Source: Takakia lepidozioides
Lineage: Eukaryota > Streptophyta > Takakiopsida > Takakiales > Takakiaceae
Direction: 5' to 3'
Length of the DNA stretch: 64,000 bases
Assembly (NCBI GenBank): GCA_030704615.1
Contig: CM060732.1
Location: 82,545,171-82,609,170, forward strand
Part shown: positions 1 to 12,972 of the stretch, in pieces
How the letters are laid out: the number at the start of each line of letters is the position of its first letter
Position numbering within the stretch: the first letter of the stretch is position 1
Notes under the pieces: generated by a model
Told to the model about the DNA's origin: nothing
Databases searched by the model: none
The model's input: only the letters and a program-made list of their open reading frames with translations
Program-made: the position numbers and the translations under genes

Positions 1-317
1 CCCTAGAAAAAACAATCAATCTATGAAGCAAGACGTTGTCACGTTGAGATGTCCCAAACCGCGAGGCCCCAGCGCTGGTCCTTGGTTGGAAAGCCCTCGA
101 CAAGGAGGGGTGCACGGGTTTGGTCTCATGTTTTTTGGACCTGCGGTGTGGGAGATACGGAATTCCAAATACTTTTGGTCGCTGGAAATTCACAAAAAAT
201 AGCAAAAATGGCAAAGTGGGCATTCCTTGGACAATGGTTGGAACCTCGACGGGAGAGATATCAAGGGGAAGGTCTCCGGTTCAAATCTGGTCGTAGGCTC
301 TGTGGGAAAAAACTTAC

Positions 318-840
318 TTAGATGACATTGGACACTTGGGCCAACGACAAAGGCTACCCTAGGGCCTAGAGGTTGCACTTGACATAGGAGACGCACTTGG
401 ATACATAGGTAATTGCACTAGGTACATAGGAGATTGGACTTGGGCTTAGATGACAGTGGACAATTGGAGCTCTACATGGGAGATGCACTTGGATACATGA
501 ATAGAAGATTGCACTTGGGCTTAGATGGACCTCAACATAGGAGATGCACTTAGATACATAGGAAATTACACTTTCTTAGATTTCAATTCTTCACATATGG
601 GCCAAACGACATAGGCTACACTAGAGGTTGCACTTGGGCCTCGACATAGGAGACGCACTGGGATACATAGAAGATCTTACACTTGGGCTTAGATGACAGT
701 GGACACTTGGGCCAACAGCACAGGCTACCCTAGAGGTCGCATTTGGGCCTCGACATAGGAGACGCACTTGGATACATAGGGGCTTGTACTTGGACTTAGA
801 TGACACTTGACACTTGGGCCAATGGCAGAGGCTAGCCTAG
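318..840 (+). repeat. Degenerate minisatellite, about 108-113 bp period
   Basis: Units begin with ttagatgaca and carry the shared words acacttgggcca, aggctaccctaga, cataggagacgcactt and ggatacatag. Recognisable unit starts lie at about 318, 447, 521 (short), 575, 688 and 796. Copies differ by substitutions and internal deletions, so this is an old tandem array. It has no coding periodicity. Confidence 0.75.
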
Positions 841-1077
841 TATCCACAGTGAAGAGGCTCTTATTTACACATCAAATGACTCTGTGTTAGTAATGTGGCA
901 AATGAAGCAACTCAAAATGGAATGCGGAAAGGTTCCATGCATGCTATTTTAGGAGGGGAAAGCTTGCCGCAACGGTTTGGATACATGGCCAAAATCTCTA
1001 AAAGATCCCTTGTAGATCACTACAAAGGAGGTACCCCTAAGAACTTGCCTATAGGAATTGGTGCACAATGTATGGCC

Positions 1078-1146
1078 GGTGCATTCTGTATTTCGGAATG
1101 CACTCGAGAGGCTGATGGGGTGCATTCCGCCAAGTGGAATGCACCC
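1078..1146 (+). repeat. Two adjacent hairpins sharing one stem sequence
   Basis: Hairpin one pairs ggtgcattc with the ggaatgcac near 1095-1103. Hairpin two (about 1118-1146) pairs gggtgcattcc with ggaatgcaccc around a short loop. The two stems have nearly the same sequence, so the four arms can also pair in other combinations. The function is unknown; it may be a remnant of a small foldback element. Confidence 0.6.
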
Positions 1147-2605
1147 GATAAATTCTGCTTTTCAACTTTTCAACGGCATGATAAATACAAATGCATGCAA
1201 TTCACGTAAGCCCTGCCCACTAGTAATTATGAATAGATAGTAAAAATCTAGAAGATCACACAATATTTATTAATAAATATCGCGATAACAGGATTTCAGC
1301 CCTAAATCACCGGGGTGGCACACAGGGTAATATCCTCATTTATGGCATGCACAAGAAGTTGAACTCCAGACCTAAAGGCCAAACAAACTGGTTGTGACCA
1401 TGCAACTGTTCATCCGGGGGATGTCATTCATTAGAAATATGGACAGAATATTCTGGTGGCAACTGTCTTGATCAAATTGGAAGCCTAATCAAAAGTATCG
1501 GTGCTAAAGTAGCCTAAAGCAGCTTGAACCCTTTGCGTAGTTTTGCCTTAGGAAAGGCAGGGCCAATAAATACAAACAAAATTTCTTGGCAGCTCTTTGC
1601 GTAATGAAATAGGTTCTGAGTGAATTTTAGGCAATTGGATGAGCCATTTAGGAAATGCAATAAGGGTTGCGAAGTTTTAGGCCCTAATACAAAGTTCGCT
1701 TCCAAGTTGGAGCCCATAAAAGATTTATGTTAGGGAATCCGGGCCATGCGGTGAAATAGTGCTCCGGTGTGGGAGTCTAATTTAGGGCAAAGTACCTATT
1801 GTCTCCCTCATCCAATAGGCCCCATGGCTACCTACATGCACACAGACAACGGTTCCTGCTTAATATAGATCTGAAACTGTACAAAGATATGCCTAAGAAG
1901 GTGGCTCTGGGCTATGTACTCCACATCATGAGCATGTACCTACAATGCCTTCCAAGAGATCTCATCATGTCCACCAAACAACTACCATGTACCCTGTGCT
2001 CATGTTCCCACACGTGCGGCCGGGAAGGTCTTGAGAGATGAGCTGCGGGTAAGCAAGGCGAGCTTGATGACCTCCGACCTTGCATATCTTGCAGACCTTG
2101 CTCTGGATTGCACTGGAGTGCAAATGGTTTTTAGGTTAGATCATGCCTCTTAGGGCCTCCCATTGCGCAATGTGTTGCCCGGTACCAGCGTTTCTTTCTT
2201 GTTTTCCGTCGACAGGTTCGGGAACAGATCGGAAATATGCCCTATGATGCCAGAATGCCACTGCGTCTGGTACCCGGGGGTAAGGCGGCCTGGATCGTGG
2301 ACGTCCCTGTTTATAGTGCTGGAGAGATGAGCGCCTCTCTCAGGATCCATCGAAGGTGAAGCGTTGGAGTCTCGAATTCTTTCTTACTGGTTCTGAAGCC
2401 AGTGCGGTAATTCTATGGACAGAGTTGCTTATTAAAATCTCCCTTGCGTGTCGCGTAGACATCTTGATCTCCGCCGAGCGCATCAGCTAAACTAGCTCTG
2501 ATCTGCAGGTGTCTAGAAATATCATTTTATTCAACTCTTCAAAGTGTGGTCTCGGGGAGGGTATAGAAGAATAGTGAGAGTTTCAATCACAGGGGCGAGT
2601 CAAGT

Positions 2606-5600
2606 ATGGAAAAGATAGAACGCAATGGCAGCCCCATTTTGGACCGACAGAGGAGTGTTGCTAGCGCTGGCTCCTTGTCTCCAGCAAAATCACCTTCGCA
2701 TCATGTCCGATCAGCTTCCCAGCCGGGGTCAGGGACTCTCACTTCAGTCAGGAAAAGCCAGAATTATGCCGCCAAGGCTGCCGCGGCACGCCTTGCTCAA
2801 GTCATGCAAGCCAACCGTGACTCTGTTGACGACGAGGAGGAAGATGACATGCAGTTTCAACGTTACACTCCGTCGTATGGGTTGAATGTTTCCAGAGATC
2901 AGTCTCCTAAGGTTAGTTTTTCTTCCCCATCTGTTGCGATTGACCGAGTGTTGGACTATCCTCAGTGATCCTGTATGTTTGGCTCAGGAGGGGTTTGCAA
3001 AGTATCTGAATTCCTTGAAAGGCCAGTTCCCTGCTGAAAATGTGTTCCTGCCGGTTAAGATGGTCGAGTTTCATTTTTCAGATCCTTGCCTGGGTCTTGA
3101 GTATTGTCTAATTTCATAACCCTGTATTCAATTGGTTGATGAGAGAGCCCTTCCCCGCCCACGCAGTGTTTGTAGCTCTCTTCACTATGTTTGAGAAGTT
3201 ATGGTGGAAAAGAATGTTTACACAGGCCATGTGCAAGCCTTCTTCTTCCTTTGACTTTTCCCCCCAGGTGGTTCCCCCAGGATTTGGTCCCTCACACACA
3301 AGCAGATAGCGCAATATGTAGGGCACTCTGGCCGCCTTTAGGTGATTCTTCACATAAGCCCATGCTGGAGGATGCATACGCACCTAGTTGGGGTTCTGAA
3401 ATGAACTTTGACATAAAAGAAATACTCATAAAACATTGAAAGTTTGCTATGTGGTAGGGCTTCATGATCAGGCACCCGACACCTACACACTCTATTTTAA
3501 GCCTTGCTTGTAAATCATCAAACCTTTAATCACCAGAAAAATAAATTTCACAAATGGGATACAGCTGGCTGTAAGCTTGTCTCTCAAATTGGAGAATCCA
3601 CGTCCTGTACGGTCGGGAGGAGACGTAGGTGGTGGGTACTTATGATGGAGAAATATGGTTTTTGTACTGTGTGTTTTTCATGTCATAGAACTTTCTCCAT
3701 GACGCCTGCCCTCTTGTATATAGGTGTACGGTTGCAAAGGCTTGGGTTTCACTGATTGTTTTACTTCTTTGATGGACAGCTGTTGAGGCCATATGAGCCT
3801 CTGCCTGGGCGAACTACAACTTACACTGATACAAGTGTGGGGATTCGCCCAGTGTCTACTGGTCGAAGCACGTTGAGCCAACGGCCCACCCCCATGGTTC
3901 CACCTGCACCCATTATCCACCGGCCAAGGATGGCGCTCCCCACAGGCTCTGCAACCTTGCGCATGCCAGATCCAGCTGCAGAGCCAATCACTGAGCGCAG
4001 CAGAAGGTGAGGTCTGCTGTTAAGAAGTCTTCAACCTTTTTCAAAAGAAGGGTTAGCAATCTTGTTGTCTGTTTTATTCCTGAAGGTTGCTGGCTTTTGG
4101 GACGATAGGGGCTCCAGGAAATGTGAAACATTCAGATAGGATTTTTAATTCGAAAATACTGATGAACCACTCATGCACAAGACATAGCTACTTGTGCGAC
4201 AATTATTTGCTTTTTCTTCAGTATGTTGACCAGGGTGGTGGGGTTTTTGACATCTATAACACCAGGAATCATTGAACTTGATGTTTTATCTGCAAGCTGG
4301 GTAGTGTCTTAACTCGGGAAACTCACAGATTCTCTGCAGATATGGTGAATTTAAATGCAAGGCATGACAATATAGGGCCGAATTCGCGCAGAGAAACAGC
4401 AGTATTACATGATCAGGTCTGTACTCTAGTTTTCCCTGGGTCATAAGTGGCAGATCAGAAAACAGAGAAGAAGTTTCAACTGATGAAGAGACTGAATTAC
4501 TTTCCAACTTTGGCATGACCACTGCTAGCTTTGCGTTTGGTGAAGGTTGCAATGCTGTCTATGATGGTGTTGGCAAGTGAAATTTCTACTCAGTAGTTTG
4601 GATGGTTTAGACGTTGAAGTTGGTTCCAAAGCTTTGATGGCCAAAGACCTAAAAGTGCATGGTTGAGTAAGTAAGATTAAGTCACATGCTGCAGTTGGTA
4701 GGGTGCCTTTCCTCAAATCAGACAACTTTCGCTTCTCTTGAAGAGTGCCCTGGGGTGCTTCCTTTCAGACACCTGCCCACCAAACTGCATAACAGAGACA
4801 ATTACGTATGCTTCAGATGAAAAAATCTATTAGACTATCATGAGTGGTTGTGAAATGGACTTCAATGTCTGATTGTCTCCATGCAGAATGTTTGATACTC
4901 TCATCAAATTGCTAATACAGGGTGGTTATGTTGCAGATTGATATTCTCCAGGAGGAAAATGAAACTCTTTTAGATAAGGTATGTTGTTCACACAATGCAA
5001 TCTTGGTGCTATTAAGTTTGCAAATGGTTTGCATGCTCATAATGTCTTTTTACATATTCTGGTATCCAACGACTGTGTCCTCTTTTATCAACCCAACATC
5101 TTCGTAGGGACCAATATAACCTTGTGATGATCTTGTTCTCTCCACAATTATGCAATAACAAGATTTCACTATCTTTGAGAATCCCTGCAGGAACCCTGTA
5201 GCGTTCAAAGTGCAGAGCATTTATAGAGCTTACGAGATGAAATCCTCTCAAGGGCTGTGACTAAACTCAGCTGTAGTGTTTGAAAAGAGAAACTGAAGGC
5301 CACATCAGAGAAGGTGGCTTCAAAGTGTGTTCTTCATTGGTCTCGGGAAGCTGTAATACCTATGGCCCTGACTTGTTGTAGTGTGAGGTTTGAGCCAGGT
5401 GGCATAATTCTGGCATTTCTTTACTGGTATGAGGGGACATGTGGGTTCCTGTCTTACTCCATCACGAGCAAACTAATATGTTGCTGGTGATATTAGCACC
5501 GTGATGCAAACAAAAGTGGTCAACTGGATCCCCTGATTAAAGGAGGTCCTCTGGAGAGCCCACCACATGTGATGTTGAGGGTTTAGGGCAGATAAATATA

Positions 5601-8600
5601 CATGACAATGCCAGTTACCTGTCTAACAGATTCCTATTCTTATTGCCTGGAGCACACATGGTTTTGATTATGAATTTTTGCTTGATACCTCTTCCCTCCC
5701 TCCTTTGGACCAAGGCAACAGGTTTTGTGTAATATCAATTGTGAAGATGGCCTCCATGAATGGCTGCATGTTATGTTCTTTCGTAAGCAAACATGTGGTG
5801 CTCGAGTGGAAAGCTGAGATTAGGTCAGCCTGTGAAAGTACAAAACTCCTGTGGAAAATGGATGGCAGTTGTTGGCGAACTGCTTATTTTTCTTGAAGTT
5901 TGGAAATCAGTATTTTGGTAGCAGAGGTGCAGGCTAGTTGTCAAGCCCGTCGTGGCCACACAGTAGATCTTAGTGTAGGTGCATAAGAAGAATGGAGGTA
6001 TTGAATTGCAGGCAGTGTATGCACGTAGAATGTAAGGTTTGTGTGCCTTGCAGCTTCGGCTTATGGAAGAAAAACTTGAAGGAAAGGAGACCAGGTCTCG
6101 TGAGCTCGAGAAGCAGGTATGCACACCAGCTGAGTATGGTTTATGCTGTTCTTGGTCAGGACATGATCTGGTCTAGGATTACAAGTTTTGATGGCACTCT
6201 CACTGGAGGACCTATGTATGAAGACCCGATTCTGAGTTAGGGCCGACCTTCTCATGGTTGACAAAAGGATCGTAAGGCTTCGATTACTTATGGATCATTG
6301 TATCATGCTAAGGTTCACAAATTTGTAGTATTGAAGCTACCTCCAGGAAAAGTCACCTGAGAATCATCTGGGATGCCTTTGAAAGTAGATGTGACAAGTT
6401 AATGGGTTGGTGTCATTGTCAGGTAGCATCACTTGGGGAAGGCATCACGTTGGAATCCCGGCTTCTGATCAGGTATTCCATGTGCCCTTTTACATCACAC
6501 CACTCTAAGCCGATGTTTTGTGTGCCCGAGCTTGAGACAACCTTTTAGGGTACAAGCTCTTTGTCAAAGTATTTTACGATGACCAGTAGGCTCAATCTAA
6601 GGTCAATTGCTTTTCCAATCACCACCGTTGTTTAGGGCCAACTCTCTGCCCAAAAATCCCCTACCCTAAGCGGGTTATAGGGTTTCAGCCAACCAGGGTT
6701 CATGAGACTCTAACGGACGTTTGCGCTTCAGCATAGCCAACTGGATGCAGGCCATTGATGTTGATATCTGCTCTGGCTTTGAATCACTCTATAGAGGATG
6801 AGGTTGTCTCGAGGCCTGCTGCTGTAGTTGGAACCAGATGGAGCAGAATAAATTTTTATTACATCCACAGCAGGCCTATAAAGCAAATTGCAGATGTGTA
6901 ATACCCACAAAAGCCCAGAGGGAGGGATCACGATGGAAGATGGGAGTTTGTGAGACCCTTTCCAGTATAGTGAAATTGTCATCTTAATAACAGGTGTATC
7001 TATCGAGGATTGAAACAGCAAGGTTAAAGCGATAATGTTGTGTTGTGTCTCTTGTGCAGAAAGGAACAGTTTTTAAAGCAGCGCGAGGTAAGGAGACCTT
7101 GTCTGAAATCTTTCGTTGTTATGGATGGTTAACACAATCTCTGCCTTAGGGTGGCAAAATAATCTGCAGAAACTGGGTTATAAGTCTGATGATTGATATC
7201 CATTTCCTGTCTGTGTCAGTGTGCACAGGTTTGTTTGTGTGTGTGAGAGAGAATGTACTCACAAGACTTTGTTTGCCATAGAATTGTGGCCATCGACCCC
7301 ATGTGTCTGTGAGAGAATAAGTGAGAGAGGAAGAAAGAAATTTAATATTGTCCATGGGAGGCTGACAGGGCCCATGACACACAGTAGAACCACAGAAACC
7401 AAAGAACAAGCAAACCCAAAAGTTGCAGGCAGGCCTAGTGCTGCATGTGGATTAGAGAGCCTAGAGAGTGCACAAAGAAATGAAGAAAGGAACTTTATGA
7501 TGTCCATGGGAAGCTTACAGCGCTTATAGGACAAAAGAAGGAGGATTCAACAAAGAAAGTTGGGCCCGCAACAAGCAGCCCAAAACAACTACTTTTAACG
7601 TCAAGAGATGTTCTGAGGTGGAGAGTCTCCTTGTAGAGAGTGGCCAAGTAGAACTGATCCTTGTAGTGATAGACCTTAGGGAGGTATTGATTATCCCGGA
7701 ATAGACAATAGCATCGACCCCAAATCTCTAATAGAGAGGACAGTGAAAGAAGAAATTTTCTTCAGTCTCAATCTCCGGTCTGTCAATCTCTAGCCCAAGC
7801 ACAGCACAAGCGGTCAGCATTGTCCAGGTTGTCCCATCTATCAGTCTCTATCCGCAGGCTGTGTGAGCCTACTCTGAACCTACCCAATACCGGTAGAAGA
7901 ACTGGTGATAGAGCTGCAGACAAAGGTAATTGAGTTGTAAGATCCTATTGTTGTGTATGACTAGGAACATTTTGTGGGTGAACACAGCTTGCTTGTAAGA
8001 TTCTCTGGTTCCAGGTCCACTGAACTGACTAATAAGGTTGTCGCTGTAATGTTTGGAAGAATTTGGTGCCCTTCTAGATTTTATAGAAGTTAGCATGCAA
8101 CAGATAGGCTGTGTTATTCAAAGAAATGAGACCTAAGCATTATGACAGGTCTCCACATCAGCTGCTTTGAGTCTCATAGAGGTTGTGAGGGCATGGACTG
8201 GCAACCACTTGGGGGGGGAGAGATGTCAACCTTGTGAAGATGATTGTTTTCGAATTATGGCTTCAAGTTCAAGTTGTATGCAAGCAAATTCAGTGTATAA
8301 AATTTGAGATGGTGTTGTACATCTAGCCCCAAGCATGCCTGGAAGGTTTTCCAGATTTTTCTCCCACAAGAAACAAAGAAAAGAACAAGGAAGAAAGATA
8401 CTTTGAAACATGGTTAGGAACCCAAAGGCCAGTGGGACAAAGTAGAACAACCCCCGCTCAAATTAACACACAGGAGGCCTGAAGAGAGAGGCGGTTCTCA
8501 CCCCCTTTCCTCTTTCAAAAAAATGTAAGGGGAGCTTTAGAAGGTTTATGGATGTTTTGTGCTCAGTTCCATTCACTTTCTTGTCTAGATTAGAATTGGC

Positions 8601-11600
8601 TTGTGTAACTCATATGGAAATGGGGCTGGTATTGCATATGGTGCAGAGCTGCCTGTGTAAATTTTTTGAGGGTATGAGGAGGGATGATGTGGTTGCTGTT
8701 GTGGCAGGCAGCATTGAAAGCTGCCAAAGAGCAGAGCAAAGATGTGAAGGATGACGAAATTGCAGCCCTGCGGCTTGAGGCTGAGGTATTAGACCTCCCC
8801 TAGTTTTCTTACCAGCAGATGGTTGAGCTTGAGGGTTAGTAGAGAGAAAGGAAGGAAGAACGAAAGAATGAAACTTGATATGTCAGCAGGAGATCCAGAG
8901 GGGCTATGGTACACACTAGAATAACACTGTGGATGTAATCACTTGTGTGTGCTTGCTGTAGGGTTTTGGACACAGGCTCTGGCCTGTGTGAGGCATGAAT
9001 AAGATAGGCATGGATAAGAATGGTTTTTGACAGTGAGACCTCAGCGGGTTTTTCTAGGCTGCAAGGGATGAAGCAATGGCAGCATCGGAGGCAGCACGGG
9101 AAGCAGAAATTGAAGTAAAGGCTCTACGGACCATGACGCACCGGATGATTCTTACACAGGAGGAAATGGTACTCTTTTTGTCCTGTTCCACAGGACTGTT
9201 TGCAGGACTTCATGAGCATCTCATATGTGCTTCTCCAGTACCTTTCGGTGCTGAATCTTTCCAATTTCTTGTTTTCCATATCATAATTTAAGTGGATTTC
9301 CTTCAGCAGGTAAAGAAACCTTGGGTCCTGACGCTTCATGTGAAAGATGAGTGAGATCTCTAGTCCTATGTCTCCATGTGACTCAATTATTGTGTGAAAT
9401 CAAGGCACACAATCAGAAGACAAGACCTGTGTAGTTTATGTATGGAAGGTGACGTGAGCTTAAGGATTCTACATGGATGTGTGCAGGAAGAAGTGGTGTT
9501 GAAGCGCTGCTGGCTTGCTCGGTATTGGGCATTGGCTGCCCGCCATGGTATGTGACCTCTCCTGCAAATCGCCTTCAGGAGAAGGTTGTTTTGAAGGAGT
9601 TTTAGAACATCCCTGTCTGTTGATATTCCACACTTTATTGGCAAGCCATTTGTTGCAACATGTTTGGCATCCGCAGGAACTGCTTAGAACTGAAACTGCT
9701 GAAGCCTCATGTCAAGGATCTTCAGTTGAAAACTGTGCCTGTCTATGGTTTGTGCAATATATATAATCAGTGGGTGGGACAGAAGAGGTAACTCGTCCTG
9801 ATGTGATGTGTGCATGTGTCAATTTTTCTTCCAGGTGTGCATCCTGAGATAGCACATGGTAAGTATGAGCACTGGTCATCACTGGCGCCACTGCCATTGG
9901 AGGTGGTTTTGTCAGCGGGTCAGAAAGCGAAGGAGGAACCATCCCCACATATGGAGAATGGGGCATCTGATGAGGGTTGATTTCTTTCTCAATTAGAAGA
10001 AAGTCTTACCTGAGGATTCTGTAATTGAGGTTAAGATCACAGCTAGTCTCACTGACTGGCACGCTTTGTGTTTGTTAGCGCTTGTTCTCTTGCAATTGCT
10101 TTGTCTATTCCACCTCAGAAGCTCTAACTTGAACTTCATTCTTGCCAATGGGTATGTGGACGGATGCACATCCTCTACTTTGACTTTTTGAGGAGTTTAT
10201 GGCAAGTGTAAATGGGAGTGGTAAATTTTGAGGGAGATTTTCATTTGCTGTTGCCTGTTTTGTAATTTGAGTTGGTGGCTTGCAACATTCCCATTTACTC
10301 TTCCTCTCCCACCGAAGAGCCCAGATCTGGTGTGGCATATTGTGCAGCCAATCAGGTGTATGGGGGTCGAAGAAAGGCGAAAGCAACACGAGATGTGAAT
10401 GACATTACTGGGGAAGGCAACATAGAGAGCATGCTGTCTGTGGAGAAAGGTCTGCGTGAGCTGGCTTCATTGAAGGTTAGAGATGGGCCCCTGGTGTACT
10501 GAGGGAGGGAAAACAGCAGTGTTGACCATGAAAGCTGACTCTGCCAAACCAAGTTGTGACTTGCCCCAAATCTCCTGAGCTATAGAAATTGAAGATCAGC
10601 TGCTATGGCAGTCTTGTGCTCACCTTTGTGAAGGACCTGAAACAGACTCAACGATAAGGATTGGCTCCTAGTTTGCAAACATCTTGTGCAGCACAAGTTA
10701 TGATTGTGCTCACTGAAAGGTGTTTATAAACATCTTCACATGTACTATGCACCATATCCTTACTATGCCTGCGAATTCAGTGGTTTGTAAGGAGCTTAAT
10801 GTGACATTTAGATGTGTTTGTTGTGGGTGGTGGGGTCATTACAGGTTGATGATGCTGTCATGCTCGCAATAGCTCAGCGTCGACGTCCATCTTCGGTTCG
10901 GGTTGGTCAGTCTCTCCGCTGGCTCCCTTCTCACCCTTTCACCCAACTTTTCCCTCCTTCCCTCCAGCTTCTGGGCAAAAGCATATAGGTCAAGTTCTGT
11001 TCAGTGTAACAGGTTGCTTTACATGGATTGAAGTTGATGAATACAACCTGTCAATTGTGTTGGTGTCATGTGATTGCAGATTCTGACCAGTCCGCAGATG
11101 GGTCAAAGATGATGGATGCTCTGGGTGAGGCCTCTTCGACCTGTGTTGGTTGGTTTCTTTTCTCGTCAAGGTCACTCTGCAATTTTTTTTGTCTATATTG
11201 CTGGTTGGTGACTGGCTTTTTGTGAGATACTTGGATGTACACCTTTTGTGTCCTCTACAATCTTGATACTCATTGCACACATGAGTGCTTTTGCTGAAGC
11301 ATCTGTAACATCCTCATATTCCTCTCACAAAGAACTCACCAAAGACCTTCAGTCCTTGTTTGTTTTTGCAAGAAGATATCAATGTATATCCTGTATGAGC
11401 CATTTAGGAGATGGAAATTGACAATGTGTGTGTGAAGTCATGTTGTTGTGTGCAAGAGTGTAGCCATGTTTGGCCCAGTTTGGATGGAGACTGATGTAGA
11501 AATGTGTATCGTGCTAATTGAGACAGATTTAAGTGCAGAGGAGGTGGAAGACGTCCAGTTTAAGCAGGTATTTTCCCCCACTGACTGACCCGATCTGTTA

Positions 11601-12972
11601 TTGGTAGCGTTAGATGTGGATGTTAGATGGAGTTCTTAGTGCTTCAAGACTCGTGAGTATTCACAGAAACATTTGGTCACGTACTTACATCGCAGCATCG
11701 TGATCTGTTGTGGCTTATTCTTGGGGTAGGTTCAGTGATATGGATCTAACTAGTTTGTGATGAGGAAGGAAGGGTAATTTGTCTGCAAGGTGGAATTGTC
11801 AGTGGCTCTTTGTTGTCTTTTCCTTCTAGGATATTGAAAGAAAAAATCAAATCTTACTGAGACTGCCTCCCTCTGGAGTGCCCACCTTAAGAGTTTTGGC
11901 AGTACAACATGACAGTCAGATCAGTGTGTGAAGGTGTAAGAAATAATGCTGAACCCTTATGCAGCATAGGCATTGGATGCTGGGATGAATCTCCAAGCAT
12001 CCACACTGACCAGAGGAGAGTGTTGTGATTGTTTGCAGGCATGGTTGATCTACTTCTGGCGCCGGGCAAAGAACAACGGGGTGGAGGACGACATTGCTGA
12101 TGAGCGGCTGCAATTTTGGGTTAGCCAAAGCAACCAACAACCCACTTCTCAGGACAAGGTTGACGGTTCGTCATCTGCTACTCATGAACTGCCTGCCTTT
12201 TCTGGGTTTGTGGGTCACTCTTGAGTGTTGTTCAAGATTCCTTTTGGATGCAGACTTGAATATTGGATGACTTGCATTGCAAATCTGCACTAGATGTGTA
12301 AGATCAGTAGTGAGTAATGGGATCCCATTGCAGATTTTCTGCTTCATCAGTCCTTGTTTTATGTTTCCCAGTGTCTTTGAATAGAGCTTGAAATAGATGA
12401 TACTAACTAACCTTCCTGCTTAGTGCTAGCCAACATCGGTGGCTGAGACTTGTATAATGGTGTGCCCATGGATTTGACCGTAGTATGATACGTGATCCAC
12501 ACAACTCTTGGGAGCTGATGAAGTCTGGGGAGTAGTGGCAGCTTTTCACTGCCACAGAGGATGAAGTCAGTGGTCCAAGACTTAAGTGATTGACAGCACA
12601 ATGTTTAGACTGCACTATTTTTGGTTTAAACTTAGACTGGTTCAACATCTGTGTGGTTATGTTTTACTTCTGTATGGAGTTCTTACTTGGTACTTATCCA
12701 ACCATTATCTACTGAAGAAAGTCTTAGAGTTTGAAATGCACCATAGCAAGTGTGTGCGTGTAGATTTATGAGCTGATTGATCATTTACAGTGGTGCGGGG
12801 CTTGATGGAGTTACGAAAGCTGGGGATAGAGGAGCAGCTGTGGGAGTTATCTCGCAGGGAGATTGCACATGAGGCGGCTAATCAGAAGCTGGTTGACCCT
12901 GAACATGTCTTGGGACCTTCTAGTTCCCACCTTCAAAGGCTGGCGAGTTCGCTTAGTGTGCAGAGCACGTAG
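2606..12972 (+). CDS. SCD2: SCD2-like coiled-coil protein (stomatal cytokinesis defective 2 family)
   Basis: Spliced plant gene related to Arabidopsis SCD2, a partner of the DENN protein SCD1 in clathrin-linked trafficking, cytokinesis and polarised growth (family knowledge). Exon 1 (2606-2911) encodes the Ser/Pro-rich N-terminus with the family signature [16 protein letters not shown] and an acidic run. Further exons read with good splice sites: 3780-4006, 4340-4416, 4937-4978 ([14 protein letters not shown]), 6054-6116, 6423-6472 ([15 protein letters not shown]), 7060-7087, 8708-8785, 9058-9168 ([12 protein letters not shown]), 9487-9547, 9835-9975, 10348-10475 ([20 protein letters not shown]), 10845-10905, 11080-11124, 11527-11567, 12039-12165 ([19 protein letters not shown]), 12791-12972 ([17 protein letters not shown]), stop TAG. 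The phase between 4006 and 4340 does not close, so one small exon there is probably unassigned. Most of the protein is predicted coiled coil. It appears intact and stands alone. Confidence 0.9.
7690..7755 (+). repeat. Dispersed repeat in SCD2 intron, second copy near 42358
   Basis: The words tatcccggaatagaca and gacagtgaaagaa lie about 50 bases apart here and again at 42358-42430 (tatcccggaatagaca, ggcagtgaaagaa). Nearby at 7330-7372 and 7482-7525 a segment around gtccatgggagg is also duplicated within the same intron. The element type is not recognised. Confidence 0.45.

Larger units (their letters stand above)
1..2605. other. Upstream intergenic region, repeat-bearing
   Basis: I see no supportable gene before the start of the SCD2-like gene. 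Short ORFs here resemble no family I know. At about 268-280 there is a tRNA-type B-box-like stretch (ggttcaaatc), which may be a SINE remnant, but no convincing A box lies in front of it. The rest is the minisatellite at 318-840, the hairpin pair at 1078-1146 and unremarkable sequence. The last few hundred bases are probably promoter and 5' UTR of the next gene; no clear TATA element could be assigned. Confidence 0.5.

Noticed and set aside
2150-2350. Minus-strand 66-residue ORF upstream of the SCD2-like gene
   Set aside because: It has no domain and no splice or start context beyond chance, and lies in the likely 5' region of the plus-strand gene.
7200-7410. GT-rich and AG-rich tracts as a CRISPR-like or satellite array
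   Set aside because: The repeated words are short, irregular and lie in an intron. Only one duplicated block was found.
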